DNA of 64,000 bases from Brachypodium distachyon. Its lineage: Eukaryota; Streptophyta; Magnoliopsida; Poales; Poaceae. The DNA is taken from contig NC_016132.3 in assembly GCF_000005505.3 (NCBI RefSeq), positions 58,356,914-58,420,913 of the forward strand, written 5' to 3'. Shown here piece after piece: positions 11,320-22,953 of the stretch; positions within the stretch are counted from its first letter, which is position 1, and every line of letters begins with the position of its first letter. The notes beneath the pieces are model-generated. The model did no database searches and had not been told where the DNA came from. It saw only the letters and a program-made list of their open reading frames with translations. Made by a program: the position numbers and the translations under genes.

Positions 11320-14300
11320 GCGAAAGCAGCCGAGAACAGAGAGTTCGTGGTCAGGATCTTCAACGCTTTCTTCGACGGGAGGAGCGAGAGGAAGAGGAAG
11401 AAGAAGCTGGCTGCGGAGGAAGAAGCGCGACGACGGAACGACGCCTTATTTCCATCGATCTAGCAGCATTTCGACAATTAATACGGATCGAAGAGAGTAG
11501 CAAATTTTATGTTGATCGCGGGTGTTTTTTTTCTCTGGCTATAAACTGTCAATGCGCTGGTGTACTTTTTTTTTTTTGAGAGGAATGCGCTGGTGTACGT
11601 ATGTCTCCTCCGGTAGAACGGGCCTTACTTCCAAAGAATACAAAGACGAAACTTGTTTAAGAATTTGGAGGCCTCGAAATCCATCCAACGCTGCTTTCCT
11701 CGGAGAGGCCGGCCCACAACAGCACAGGGCAGTGCAGTGCCTTGAACGGGCTCCCTTTTCTTTACGGCCCACTGTAACCTCGGCCCATCTAGCATTGGCA
11801 CCACGCACGAGGATGCTCGTAGGAAAAAATTCGAATCGAGGATGCGCTCAAAGGAAGCCGTTGAATGGTAGATGAACGTGTGCTAGTGCTATCAACGAGG
11901 AGTTACTAGACCACGATAAATTAATCAAGCTTCTAGTAGAGCAAAATTGGATTTGTTGATTGGTTTGGAAAAAATCGTAACGCATTGCAATGTGATGTGG
12001 AATTTGTTAACCTTTTTTCTGATCATGGCAATGCAAAAGTAATTGGTTCAGATAATCTGATAGCTATCGTTGGAGCTAGTAGAGATGGTGCATTAATCAG
12101 TTGATTTTAACTTGTAGGGTGATTATATTGATTAAGTAAGTCAATTTTCAAGTTCTGAAGAATAATAACTAAAAGGTGTCCGTAATTTGGAAAACGTACG
12201 TGTCCATCCAAACTTTGAGAAAACGAATGACCATTAATTTGGGACCTAAATTGCTGCACCATGAGTTAACGGCGGACAAGTTGATCAACTAGATTATGAA
12301 ATTTGAGATTTTCTACAAACGCGTACACCATGGACGTGACGCCTTTTATACGTACCAAGACAGGAAATCAAGATCAATCGCAAACGCATTCCCCGTTTTA
12401 GATAAACTCATTAATATGCATGTACACTGAACTAAAGAATTTTTTCAAATCCACTGAAATTAGCTTCTGAAAATCTCAGCCACCTAAAAGTGCACACATG
12501 CATGCTGGATCGACAATGTGTGATTGTCCAAGAAAACTAACTCGTGCTTTCCCGATCCTAAATTCTTATTGTTTTTAGGCACTAAAACAACAACAATAAT
12601 TTAGTATCCGAGGAAGTATTCCCTAACTCGGAATATCAGGTTTTAAAAACATATGACTTGGCCATTCAAGAAAACTTCAAGCAATTGCTGACCGGTATAT
12701 AAGTATCCTCTTTCTTCCGGTCGCACCGAATCAATTAATTCGTGTCAAACAAAAAACAAATTAATCAAGCAAACATCATGCATGAATCTGATATGGCAAT
12801 CGACATAGAAAATTAAAAGCGGGAAACAGCCGAGAAAATGCATGTCGACACCCGGATCGGACGACATGGCAAGCCAGTCCTAGGGATGCGTACCTTGCTG
12901 CCACATGATGAATCGGATGACAACATCCTGTCCTCATCGTCCAGATCTCTAACGCCGTCAGCTTTTTTATTAATTGACCTTTTTCGGCACAACATTAGAA
13001 ACTGCTTTTAATCTGTAGGTAGCAAATAAAAACGATATATTCAGCAAAAAAGAAAGGCTAGCTTGTAGTACCATTTCACTCTGTTTACTTGTCGGTGAGC
13101 GGCCGGATTCCATGCATTTGCATGGGCACAGCACACCTTGTTGCAATCCCACTGCCAAATAAAATGTGCACTTATAGGGCATATTTTAATTGTTTGCATG
13201 TAATTTTTGGCTAATTTAATTTTGGGAACACGAATGTATTATTTCATGTGGAGATTCCCTACGAGAAGCAACAAATATAATTCAAACAACAATATGGTGT
13301 ATCAATTGCTCACAAAGGTCGCCCCTTTCTATGAGTTCTGTTTTCTTTCTTTGATTATATTTAGTTACATTGTTTTCTTTTCTTTTTTTGCGCTTAACCC
13401 CCCCCCCCCCCCTCTAAAACAGCTGCTGGTAGATAATTAACTAGAGTGTGAAGAATCAATAATATTGGGAAGTACAACTCGATCGATCGCATGCTTCATG
13501 GCCTAAACACATATGTCTACATGTGACCATGTATGCATTGAGCAGTTGATTCGATCGAGATGACGACATGCAAGCATGGATTATTGCCTGTGGGATCTGC
13601 TCTACAGAACTAGCCACTTTACCTAGCTAGCTCTTTTTATGAACATAACACAGTACTATGAAAGCATGCACAGGGATGTTGACATTTGATTAGCTAGCGC
13701 AAATTGGTGTTAACTATATATAATTCAAAAATCAATTTTGCCAAGATTAAACTACCTATACATCTGTCGATCGAGACATTGCCTACGCCTTTTCGAATGA
13801 CCTGGGAGACATTGGGGGCGGGGGGCGCGTCGATGTCGTGATCATGACTTTGCATGGTCCAACATAGTTTTGGGTCTTCCTTTTGTTGTAAGAGGGGAAA
13901 AAAACTAGTTGTGATTTCATGCATCCCACTCGGCTTAATTCTTCGACATGATCATTTTCATCGACAAATTAATTATAATTATTTTATAATCCCTCCGTTC
14001 TTAAATTTTTGTCATGGTTTTAGTACACAAACTAACTATTTTTTGACATTTACAAATCGTAGCAGTAACTAATTTAATTTGGATCTATCTAACGCACACA
14101 ACTTTGCGCCATCAACATCGCCACAATAGCCAGCTGGAGCTATAGTACTAGTACCAAATTAATTAATTCAGGAACGGTAGATGACAAAGCCAACCTACCT
14201 GCCGTCTAAAACACACGCCGCACACAAACTGACGATATAGCTGCCCTTCCAAATCAAGAAGAGGCAGAACTAGGCTATAGCTTGCTCTAGCCATAGGCGC

Positions 14301-14340
14301 CGCCGCCGCCGGCGATCGATCTATCGTTGACGCTGGCTGG
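11320..14340. other. Intergenic interval without a supported gene
   Basis: GC-rich at the left (PAM16-proximal), then AT-rich. Open frames are short or antisense shadows. It contains a run of C at about 13400-13413 and a MITE end near 13990-14035. Nothing with a recognisable domain, tRNA or rRNA feature was found by eye. Confidence 0.45.
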
Positions 14341-14355
14341 CCGGCCGGCCGATTG

Positions 14356-14607
14356 ATGGCGGCGACCATGGACTGCGCGATCCAGGTGGTGCTGAGAGTG
14401 GTGATGAGGGGGAGCATCTGCCGGCTGCACGAGGCGGTCGCCATGGCGGTCGAGCTCGGCACGGCGCTGCTCATGGCGGTGCGGTTCTCCGGAACCGCCT
14501 TCCGCCGCAACCCGGCAGCGGTCCCGGGATCATCGACACGGTACTACTACAACGCCCCGGTGTCGGCCGCTTCCATGGTCGGCATGTCCAGGCTTGACAG
14601 GCACTGA
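14356..14607 (+). CDS. Small hypothetical protein
   Basis: I do not recognise this protein. A single-exon frame of 83 aa starts at the ATG at 14356 (a TTG precedes it) and sits in a GC-rich island inside AT-rich DNA, the usual look of a short grass gene. The protein has a hydrophobic middle (EAVAMAVELGTALLMAVRF) that could form one amphipathic or membrane helix, two cysteines in the first third and a Ser/Tyr-rich C-terminus ending SRLDRH. There is no signal peptide or known domain. Downstream, AATAAATAAA at 14644 could serve polyadenylation. It could also be a chance frame. Confidence 0.4.
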   Translation: MAATMDCAIQVVLRVVMRGSICRLHEAVAMAVELGTALLMAVRFSGTAFRRNPAAVPGSSTRYYYNAPVSAASMVGMSRLDRH

Positions 14608-15146
14608 CGACGATGGCTGATTGTGCTTGCTTGATTTGTGAGTAATAAATAAATTTTGTATATGATTAAGTACATATATACATAGACATACATCCCTATA
14701 TATCGAGTGAGCAACCTTCGGCATGGTAATTGTTCACTTGCATACAATTTTAGACAGAAATGGTACTGTGTGCTATATTGGATCTCGATCATGGTTGTTC
14801 AATTTTGTTCGATCCCCTCTTGCTAGTTCCTTTTTTATTATCCTGATTCTTGATTTAGAATCATGTGATTATGCACGAATAGTGACCTAATTAATCTACC
14901 TGCAGATAGTAATTCGATCTAGAATATATGGATAGAGCATATCACAGGAAGAATCGACAGAAAACAACCGAAAATCAGTTGCTCTGGATATACTCTAATA
15001 ATTAGGTGTATGGAGATCATTAGGATTTGGGTCACCAAATTAATATCTATGATGTTCATGTTTTTATGTTGAGGTTCAACAAACTGTGAAGTAATGTTGC
15101 ATTGTTTGTAGTAGTCTTTGAAATTTGATCTTGTAAACGACATATA

Positions 15147-15364
15147 GGGTGCATTCTTTTCGGCTTCTAGCACCGGTTTCTCCTAGAAGCTGCCCGCACC
15201 TAGTTTCTTGGAGAAGCCGCATCACAAATTTAACTAGATTTCCAAAGTAGTTTGGGCCAAACTAGTTTAGTATCCTAATCAAATTTAGGTGACGGCTTTT
15301 CCAAGAAGCTGGGGGAGGGCAGCTTCTCAGAGAAGTCGGTCCAGGAAGCCGAAAAGAACCGGCC
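15147..15364. mobile_element. hAT/Tourist-like MITE with target-site duplication
   Basis: The terminal inverted repeats match well: GGGTGCATTCTTTTCGGCTT at the left, and GGCCGGTTCTTTTCGGCTT when the right end is reverse-complemented. The element is flanked by CATATA at 15141-15146 and 15365-15370, a likely target-site duplication. Subterminal AGAAGCTG motifs also occur in both arms. Non-coding, about 218 bp. The superfamily is uncertain. Confidence 0.7.
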
Positions 15365-15634
15365 CATATACTCCCTCGATCCTATCCAAATTAATTTGGT
15401 CTAGATACACATGTATCTATCTAGACGCGTTTCAATATATAGATTCGCTCATTTTGAAAAAAGAAAAAAAAACTGAAATTTGGATCGGTGGGAGTAGTTA
15501 AGATGACTGTATTATAAACTCTAAGAGAAGTAACACAGTATGGTTTCATCCCAATTCAATCAATAATCTCACCATTATGGATGTTATAGGCAACATCCAT
15601 AACCTCAAGTTGCTGCTTCTCTGCTATGAAGCTA

Positions 15635-15870
15635 TGCCTACATTTTTTTTTACAAAGAAATTTTTTCATTATCTCTCGGCCTCTGCATCCATATCATGAT
15701 CCTCACAACAAAAAATTATTACAAGCCAAGTACAAGACCATGCCAAAAAAGACAAATGACTACAAGAAATAAAATGCCATCAAACACCTTCGGAACTATC
15801 CAAGATCGATGGTCGTTCCAACCAATGAAAGCTAGGATGTAAAGCCAGTGGATATATACTCATCTTCACA
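15635..15870 (-). mobile_element. Possible LINE 3' end
   Basis: A T-run is followed by ACAAAGAAATTTTTTCATTA and TCTCGGCCTCTGCATCC, resembling the reversed 3' ends of grass non-LTR retroelements. There is no target-site duplication that I can see and the far boundary is arbitrary. Confidence 0.3.
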
Positions 15871-17633
15871 ATATCGTAAGAGAAAAGTTGTCATTCAAAA
15901 CTAACCTAGCTACAAGAATATGTTGAACTATAAATTAGATGATTTCACAGTCATATATCTTGGCATGCGAAATTATTAGTTGAAGAATTAGTAGTATTGA
16001 AGAGTAAAAACTACATGACTTGAGATATGTCTGCACGCCCATAGCCGGATGTCATCTTTTGCATCCTCGGACGGCTTATATATGTGACTTTTGATATTGG
16101 TTTCAGCCTTGATTGTATTTTAAGCTATATCGCATGTTTGATACTTTGATACTCCGGTACAATTGTTTCCCTCATTAAACATGCCTACACGCTTATAATT
16201 CCTATATATGAAGTCAGTCAAATGCCTTTTGTCATTTTTTTTCTAAACTTACTTTCTGAGGTCTAGGAATACTAAGGAATTTGGATGTGGGAAAGCCATC
16301 TATAGGAATTTTGAAAGTTCCAATCCTCCAAACCAAAAGGTCTCTATAGGGAAAGTTCTTATTAAAATTCAACAAATTTGTTTTGAATTTTTTGCAATAC
16401 AGACGAGTCCTAATTGCTAATAGTAGTTTGTCAATCAATTGTGTGTGTGACACCTTGCGAGTTGCATTAAAAATGAAATAGTAATTGCAGGATAATTCTT
16501 GATCTAGAAAAATATATCCATGTAGTATAGTCTGCTATTTACGGCTATTTACCTGCTAGTAAGTTTTTTATAGACGCACGTTAAACCGTTTAAATTTTAT
16601 GCACAAGAAACATGGCTGATTAACTGCAAGCAATGTCAAGTGTCAACAACGTACGAAAGTGCATATATATTTGCGGCCAGCCACATGGGAGTGAGCACAT
16701 CATGTTGAAATCACTGCTGCAGGTTGGCGTTGGTGGTTAGAACCAAAACTATACCATAAGGTCTGACTTTGCCGTCCTTAGGTTTCAGGGAATAATTAGT
16801 ACGGTTTTGCTTTCGCTTCGAAAGGTTTCGACCCTGTTAATTTTGGGGGCCAACTACCGTATTCGGCACATTCAAATAAAATAAATAAATCATCCATGAG
16901 AATTCATTCAGAAAAGCGATCGAGTATATGTGAAAAAAGGAAATTAGAAACTTAGTTGCATATAAGGTCTTTCCGTCGTTAATGGTGTACTATTTGAAGG
17001 ATTTTCATAAGGATTGTGAAGCTAGACTGAAGTCATCATTAGAAAAAAAAAATTATACGGGGTAACGCTCTTTGATTTGTAAGAATGTATATGCCATATT
17101 TTTTTTCCCCAGGGACTCCTTAGCGCCGTGCTTCACCGCAAAAATTCCATTAACGAAAGGTCGCCGGCCGGCCTCTTTCATTTGCAGGATTACAAAAAAG
17201 ATTACGCATGACAATCCAATCTCACGTTTTGCTATATCTAAGTCCAAAGGTTTTCGCTTTGTCAATGTTTGTGCGTTGGCTTTGTGCTTAATTAGCAAAG
17301 TTACCGACAACCTCTCTGTGCCAGATGAAATGTGTGTACTTATTATTTTGTTTTGTACTAGCACCATATAATCCGTGGGTTGCTACGGATTAAACGACAA
17401 GTACATTACGTGAACGTTAATTGTTCTATGGGTCTGTCTACAGCTCAGTCGACTGAGAAATTGTTTTTCTCGGTCGACGAGCCTGTAGGCCGGAGTCCCG
17501 ATCGATCTCTCCCTCGGCACGTGCGTTTGTTTGTGTATGCGATTTATCTGTGTTTTTATGTTTAGAGATGCCTGATAATAGAATGAAAAAACACGGTTAT
17601 TGTTGCAGCCGTAGTTTTTCTAGTTACTCCTGT

Positions 17634-18085
17634 AATTTTTATTTTTGCATGGGGTTGCGGTTGTAATTTTTAAAATCGCACCCTTAATTTTCTGTTGCAC
17701 GTTCATAGGTTTGTGACTGTAATTTCCAGTTGTACCCGCAATTTTCCACGTAGCATCAGGTTTTGGCTTTAATTTTTTCAGTTGCACCCATAATTTTCCC
17801 CGTCGCATGGAGTTGCGACGGCAATTTTTTCAGTTACACCGTAATTTTCCCCGTTACATGGGGTTGCCATTGTTTTTTTTTGCACCCGTAATATTTCCCA
17901 TTGCATGGGGTTGCGGCTGTAATTTTTTTTATTAGCACCCGTAATTTTTCCCGTTGGATGGGTTTGCGACAGTAATTTTTTCAGGGGCATCCGTAATTTT
18001 TCCCGTTGCCTGAGATAGCAACTGTAAATTTTTCAGTTGTCCCCGTAATTTTTTTTCCGTTTCATGGGTTGCAAAAATACAACAA
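17634..18085. repeat. Minisatellite, about nine units of 52 bp
   Basis: The core GCATGGGGTTGCGG-TGTAA recurs near 17647, 17697, 17753, 17805, 17856, 17903, 17956, 18008 and 18062, a spacing of 47-56 bp. Each unit reads roughly: ATGGGGTTGC, GTAATTTTTTCAG, TTGCACCCGTAATTTT, CCCGTTGC. The copies have diverged by substitutions and one-base indels in T-runs, so this is an old array. There is no dyad symmetry in the units and no coding frame across them. Confidence 0.85.
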
Positions 18086-18089
18086 CCAA

Positions 18090-18720
18090 TTCCTGACACG
18101 AAATCCGAAGGTACAAATTAGAAGTTTAATTGGTGGATACTATAGACCCGTTAGAAAGAAAATGAGACACCGTTTCACAAAACCCACTCGATTTAATTCT
18201 CCACACAAATAAGAAAGCCAATAAACACACAGTAGAAAAATAGGCCCTAATTCTAATTAGGAACAAGCCCATAAAAACATCACAAGACCGGCCCATGAAG
18301 TAGAGCCACGCCACCCCCCTCACTAGATCGCCAGCCTTTCCTAAAAAACGAAAAAGAAAAAAACAGATCGCCAGCCCACCTAACGATAAGGACGCAAGCA
18401 AGTAGTAGTACGTACAAACCGCAACGCCTAATTCGCTCTCGGCCAGAATGGACTGAGAAATATAAACTTCTGAGGCGACTGAGCCTTAGTAAAACCGATT
18501 ACTCATAAACGTTTATTGTTTGTGGCTTGCACTTTTTCTGTTCACTAAGTAGACATCGCGTTCCTGGGATTTTTCAGTAGTTTCAGAGATATATTTGTAC
18601 TAGGTGATATATTTTTCAGTACCCGCAAGCAATACACAGGCTAAAAATAACTTAGAAATCTCTGAACTTGTGTACTAGCAGCGTTTTAGCCTTACTGTCA
18701 GCCAGTCTTACTTGAATTGT
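18090..18720. other. Interval with no visible feature
   Basis: AT-rich and non-coding. It separates the minisatellite from the CBS-PB1 relic; upstream exons of that relic are not found here. Confidence 0.4.
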
Positions 18721-18729
18721 TCTGAGCAG

Positions 18730-19204
18730 TACGAGGACGACGAAGGCGACAGAGTTCTCCTGGCTACAGACAGCGACCTGGTTGCAGCGGTCGTGCACGC
18801 CATATCAGTTGGATGGAAGGTGGTTCTCTTCTTTATCTTGACATCACTGGCTCAAATCTCTCTAAATAAACTTCCATCTGAAAAAGTTCCTCTTCCAAAG
18901 TTCTGACGCTGAATCTGTCAATGCCATCATCCGGGGAAACACTCATCCTGAGTCTCCAGTTCTAGATATCTTCTTGTCACGGTTTCACTACACCGTGCAC
19001 ACACTTGCATGGCTGAACATTTCCCACATTTCGTGTTCCTTTTGATTGATTCAGGTGGTGAGGCTGCATATGGACGATGGGTTCGAGACCAGTATCGGAT
19101 CATCCACCTCGACGGCGCCGCAGAGTGCCTGACCGCCGTCTCTCCGGCTAGGCATCATTGCCGGCGTCGGGGTAATCGTGTACGTGAGACGCTGCGGGCT
19201 CTGA
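18730..19204 (+). pseudogene. 3' relic of a CBS-PB1 (CBSCBSPB-type) protein gene
   Basis: Two exons splice cleanly: 18730-18819 (YEDDEGDRVLLATDSDL, then VAAVVHAISVGWK) and 19055-19204 (VVRLHMDDGFETSIGS and onward). The joined text is the end of a PB1 domain, including the acidic EDDEGD motif that pairs with basic PB1 partners, as found in plant CBSCBSPB proteins. At 19130-19132 a TGA interrupts the frame. After it the same frame reads LRLGIIAGVGVIVYVRRCGL and stops, matching the C-terminal membrane anchor of the family. No CBS domains or other PB1 exons are found upstream. I read it as a duplicated gene end that later gained a nonsense change. Confidence 0.7.
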
Positions 19205-19726
19205 TTTTCCACACACACACACACATCGACCAACAGTTCAACACTGTAAAGGAGATTTACACAAGAGGCACACACGACAATTTTTTTGCCAGCGAGCTAG
19301 GGAGTACAGTGGCAGTCAGACATAGCTCCAGTCAGTCGGTCAGTCTACGTACCCATCCGGCGATGGATGGATGGATGGATAAGAAGATGGCAACAAACAA
19401 GCGCGATCGACGGTGGCAGACACCTCATCATCATCAAGGCGGTGACGCGGCGCGGCGAGACGGCGCCAGGGGGCACACGTGTCACCCCCGCCCCTGCTAC
19501 GCGGCCGCCTCTCTCACTCTCTCAGTCAGCCAGTCTCTGTCCCTTTCCCAGAGTCCGAAACTCATCCTTTCTCTGCCCATCCTCATCATCTTTGTTGCTC
19601 CACGGGGAGATCGACCCAATTCCAACCTACCGGCCGGCGTCAGCAGGGCCGCAGACGGGCTAGCAAGCTATACAGGCCATGGTGGCCGCTTGAGCTGAGA
19701 TCCAGACTGACAGAGGCTGCTCCCAC

Positions 19727-20839
19727 ATGTATTCTTCTTCTTCTTCTTCCTCCTGCTTGGTCGTAGCGCTCGCTCGCTGGTTCCTGCGGCTGGCCGTGCA
19801 GCTCCCGGCGCTGATCTGCTTGGAGGCCATGGCGTGCGCCCTCGCCTTCCTCACCTCCCCCCTCCGCGTCCTCGCCGCCGCCGACAGAGAGCGCAAGGTA
19901 CTCAATCATCCAATCAGTCAATAATCACTCAATCAACCAACCTCTGGTTGATGAATTAGCTGCGTGATCCGTGTTTCTCCTCGTGCAGTTGGATGGGCTT
20001 TTGGGGGAGATGGAGGCGCAGATGGAGAAGGTGGTGTGGGAGAACAGAGCACTGGAGGAGAAGCTCAAGGCGGCGCTCATGGAGCAGGCGGACTTGGAGG
20101 ACGTCCTCGACGAGATGGACCAGGAGCACGACGAAGCTTTCGCCAGGATCCGCTTCCTCGAGGCCCAGGTACGTATGCAAGGACCGAATCGAATCGAATC
20201 CTCCATTGGAGGCGACGCAGAGCAGAGGATTAATTAGCTTGGATTATTTGGGTGTTGATTTGGCAGATGAAGGCGCTCAAGAAGGAGAACCTGCGGCTCC
20301 GCGAACTCAAAGGGAAGGCCGCCTGGGACGAGAAGAAGAAGCCGGCGCCCGCACTGACGGCGGGAGGCCGAGAAGAGGAGCAGGAAGAAGGCGAAGAAGA
20401 GCAGGAGGAGGGCTTCGTGTTCGTGTCCGGCGACGATTCGAGCAAGGCGGCGGCGGAGGAGGAGGCCCAGCGGCAGCTCGGGCTGTTGGCGGCGACGGCG
20501 CGGCGGCGGAGCCTGTTCAGCGTGGGGATGTCGGCGGCGGTGGGCGGGGTGGCGGCGTGGGCGGCGGCGGAGGACGCGCCGGCGCACGCGTGCCTGCCGC
20601 TCCTGGCGGGGCTCCTCGCCGTGGTGGCCATGTCCATGTGCAGCGTCGCGCGCCTCTTCCGCGCCCGCCACGGCCGCCGTCAGGCGTCCGGCGCGGTGGC
20701 GCTGCTGAGCGTGAACTGGTTCCTGCTGGGCGTGCTGACGTACCCGATGCTGCCCGGCGTGGCGCGGGCTGTGCTCCCTCGCGCCGCCCGCCTCGCCGGC
20801 CCCGCCATCGCCTGGCTCGCCGCCGCCGTGCCCCTGTGA
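19727..20839 (+). CDS. Coiled-coil membrane protein of unknown function
   Basis: I do not recognise a named family. Three exons are proposed, 19727-19897, 19989-20168 and 20267-20839, all in phase, for 307 aa. The order is: a Ser-rich start (MYSSSSSSSCLVV); a hydrophobic helix to about residue 50; a heptad-like coiled coil in exon 2 and early exon 3 (LDGLLGEMEAQMEKVVWENR, then ALEEKLKAALMEQADLEDVL, then MKALKKENLRLRELKG); an acidic Glu-rich linker; and two or three C-terminal hydrophobic segments (LPLLAGLLAVVAMSM, VALLSVNWFLLGVLTYPML, AGPAIAWLAAAVPL). This suggests a homo-oligomer anchored in a membrane with a cytosolic coiled coil. Very high GC content is normal for grass first exons. Antisense frames here are shadows. 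Confidence 0.75.
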
Positions 20840-22600
20840 GAAGCGATCCGGCCAAGCTTTGCTCCAGAGCGGCATCCATTCCGTCGACGTGTCTTGGTCT
20901 CGGAGCTTGATGATGCAATGCAATCGCCGCTTCGTTAATTTTGGCTTTGTGTGTGTGAGAGTCGTGGCTTGGCTTCGCTCGAGTGAACTGAACTGAAGAA
21001 GCGGATGTTAGATTCTAATACGCTTTGGACTGTGAGAATGTAGAATCATCCATCTGTCGCTTGGCATCTGTTTCTACTCCTACTTGTAAACAAAGGCACA
21101 AACCTGCACTAATGACCTGTGCTTACTTTACCTAGTGTATACAGAGTAATAGTACCTTGTAACATCCTGTGGTATGACTTAGCAGTAGCTAAAAGTTTAG
21201 CTGTCAACCAAGTTAAAAGCTTAGTTTTTTTTAAGGCTTGTTTTTTTTATTTTTTAGCACAAAAGCTGGCCAATATTTTGGATCAAATGGATGGACTCAC
21301 CCTTCTCTCGAGATGTAATAAAGCTGGGCCAAATTCGTGCGGGCAGGAAAAAGCCCGGTCCAATATTATGCATCTCATCCTGCAATAGATTTGACCAGGC
21401 CGGACTAGGCTTGGAATGTAGCGGTTCTGGGCCAGGCCGGAGATGATGGGCCGCACTGCAGAGAGTTGCTTCAGAAAAGGAAAACCTTGGACCCTCTCTC
21501 TCAGAAAAAAAAAGAGAAAAACCTTGGACTGAACTTCAAAAGAAGAAGAGAAAATCCCCACGTGAGCATAAAATCCTCCTGCTCCTGGCGCAGCGCAGGA
21601 ACTGATTAATGGTCAGGACCCAGGAGCAAGCTTGTCCACGCTGGCAGGAAAATGAGCTTTTGCCACCACACGTGTTCCGGGCCCACACCCTGCCACCTGG
21701 ACGCGTCAGGACACGAGCTTGAGCACCGTCTTATCCCCGCAATCTATCCATCCATCCATCGTTTATACACTGTCTACTACGGTAGAGCCTCTCAATCGCT
21801 TTTGTTCGCATGGCCCTCGCTTTCATGTGAAATTGCAGGTCTGGACCGATTCTTTGGAATTGACCCTGCTCGAAATGCTTGGAGAGCTTCGGCCCATAAT
21901 TTCATTACGTGTGAAAACGTGCCTACGTTACGTACATCAGACGGAAATAAGGAACTCCACCCTCGTTATATGATTTTTGTTGACAAGAGTAGACATACAT
22001 TCGTTTATATGTACTTCCTTCGTTCCTAAATACTTGTCGTGGTTTTAGTACAAATTATAGGTCGAGAGAATGGAGGAAATAGAATATAATAAAGTCTATT
22101 TTTAAAGTCTTGAACTTGATGTGAGGTCGAAATATTTTGTTACCTCTTGGATGTGGACAAGGAAGTGGGTGTTCGAGTTTGACCGGCTCTACAAGTTCAA
22201 GGTTTAGAACAGATAGTCTTGTTAGTTTGTAAGCTCGGTTTAGAACACAATTTAGACCCTGTTTGGAACACAGAAATTCAATACATAGGAACAGAAAAAA
22301 ACAGAGGGATAGGAAAGGAATGTACATGCAAAACTAAGGAATATAAAATACAGGAAAGTTTTACAAAAACTTGTTTGGAACACAGGAAACTGAAAACACG
22401 CGAAGTAGAAAAAATGAGGTTGAAGTAGATGTTAGGAATCCCGTGGAATGCATGCAAAATGTAGAGGATTTGAGTTCCTATCCTGAAGAATTCCTACACT
22501 CTGTTCTTTCCTTCCAAACGCCACAAAGGAAACTTTTTCCGTATGAACAGTGTTCCTGCACTTCTCCTATGCTTTTCCCTTCGTTCCAAACGGGTCTGAG
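20840..22600. other. Intergenic interval with MITEs
   Basis: This holds the 3' region of the coiled-coil gene, then non-coding sequence. A short Stowaway end lies at about 22013-22080 and a longer MITE at 22254-22597. No gene is supported. Confidence 0.45.
22254..22597. mobile_element. MITE with AGACCCGTTTGGAAC ends upstream of CAO
   Basis: The left end reads AGACCCTGTTTGGAACACAG and the right end, reverse-complemented, AGACCCGTTTGGAACGAAG. The interior repeats GTTTGGAACACAGGAAA near 22373. No coding capacity. The target-site duplication is not clear and the superfamily is uncertain (Harbinger or hAT). It lies about 360 bp upstream of the CAO start codon. Confidence 0.6.
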
Positions 22601-22737
22601 TGCTATTTACTCACAGTAGAAGGTCTTTGATGACAATTCGGCAGCGCGGTACACCAATCGGGTGCAAGTACAAGGCAGAGCAAACAAGCCCCTGGCTGTG
22701 GAGGCGTCCACGTCAGCGCCCGAGCCCTGCGCTGGCG

Positions 22738-22747
22738 GCCACGTGGC
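22738..22747 (+). promoter_or_regulatory. G-box (CACGTG) upstream of CAO
   Basis: GCCACGTGGC is a perfect palindromic G-box about 210 bp upstream of the CAO ATG. G-boxes bind bHLH and bZIP factors such as PIFs and HY5 that control chlorophyll-synthesis genes by light. The role at this gene is inferred from position only. Confidence 0.55.
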
Positions 22748-22953
22748 GGCGCGTGGGAGGCCCGTGGGGATCGCGGGCAGCTGCCTCCTCTTATCGTCGC
22801 AAGCCGTCAAGCTCAACTTCAGCCGCGAAAATTAATTTCCCGGGGAAGAAAAATAAATCAGTCCACACTCGCTTCGGACCGAAAATTCCCCCCCTTTTCT
22901 CGCTGCTCGATTGCGGCGGCGGATTCCGGCCGGCGGCGCTCAGACCCTGCTCC

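Larger units (their letters stand above)
14610..17580. other. AT-rich interval with MITE and LINE-like debris
   Basis: No supported gene. It contains the MITE at 15147-15364, another short Stowaway-like segment at about 15370-15497, and a possible LINE 3' end (T-run then TCTCGGCCTCTGCATCC) at about 15635-15870. The open frames are short and unlike plant proteins. Confidence 0.45.

Noticed and set aside
10945..11463. Protein gene of 172 codons opposite the PAM16 promoter
   Set aside because: The frame covers the PAM16 5' UTR and promoter motifs, is full of Arg/Glu low-complexity sequence and has no recognisable domain.
17634..18085. CRISPR-like array
   Set aside because: The units are contiguous diverged tandem copies with no unique spacers, in plant nuclear DNA. 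It is a minisatellite.
19009..19698. Open frame of 229 codons on the plus strand over the CBS-PB1 relic
   Set aside because: It reads the relic exon in the wrong phase and then runs through non-coding GC-rich sequence. The phase giving the PB1 end and membrane anchor is different.
19993..20923. Long Arg/Gly-rich frames on both strands across the coiled-coil gene
   Set aside because: They are shadows caused by high GC. Only the spliced frame gives a coherent coiled coil and membrane segments.
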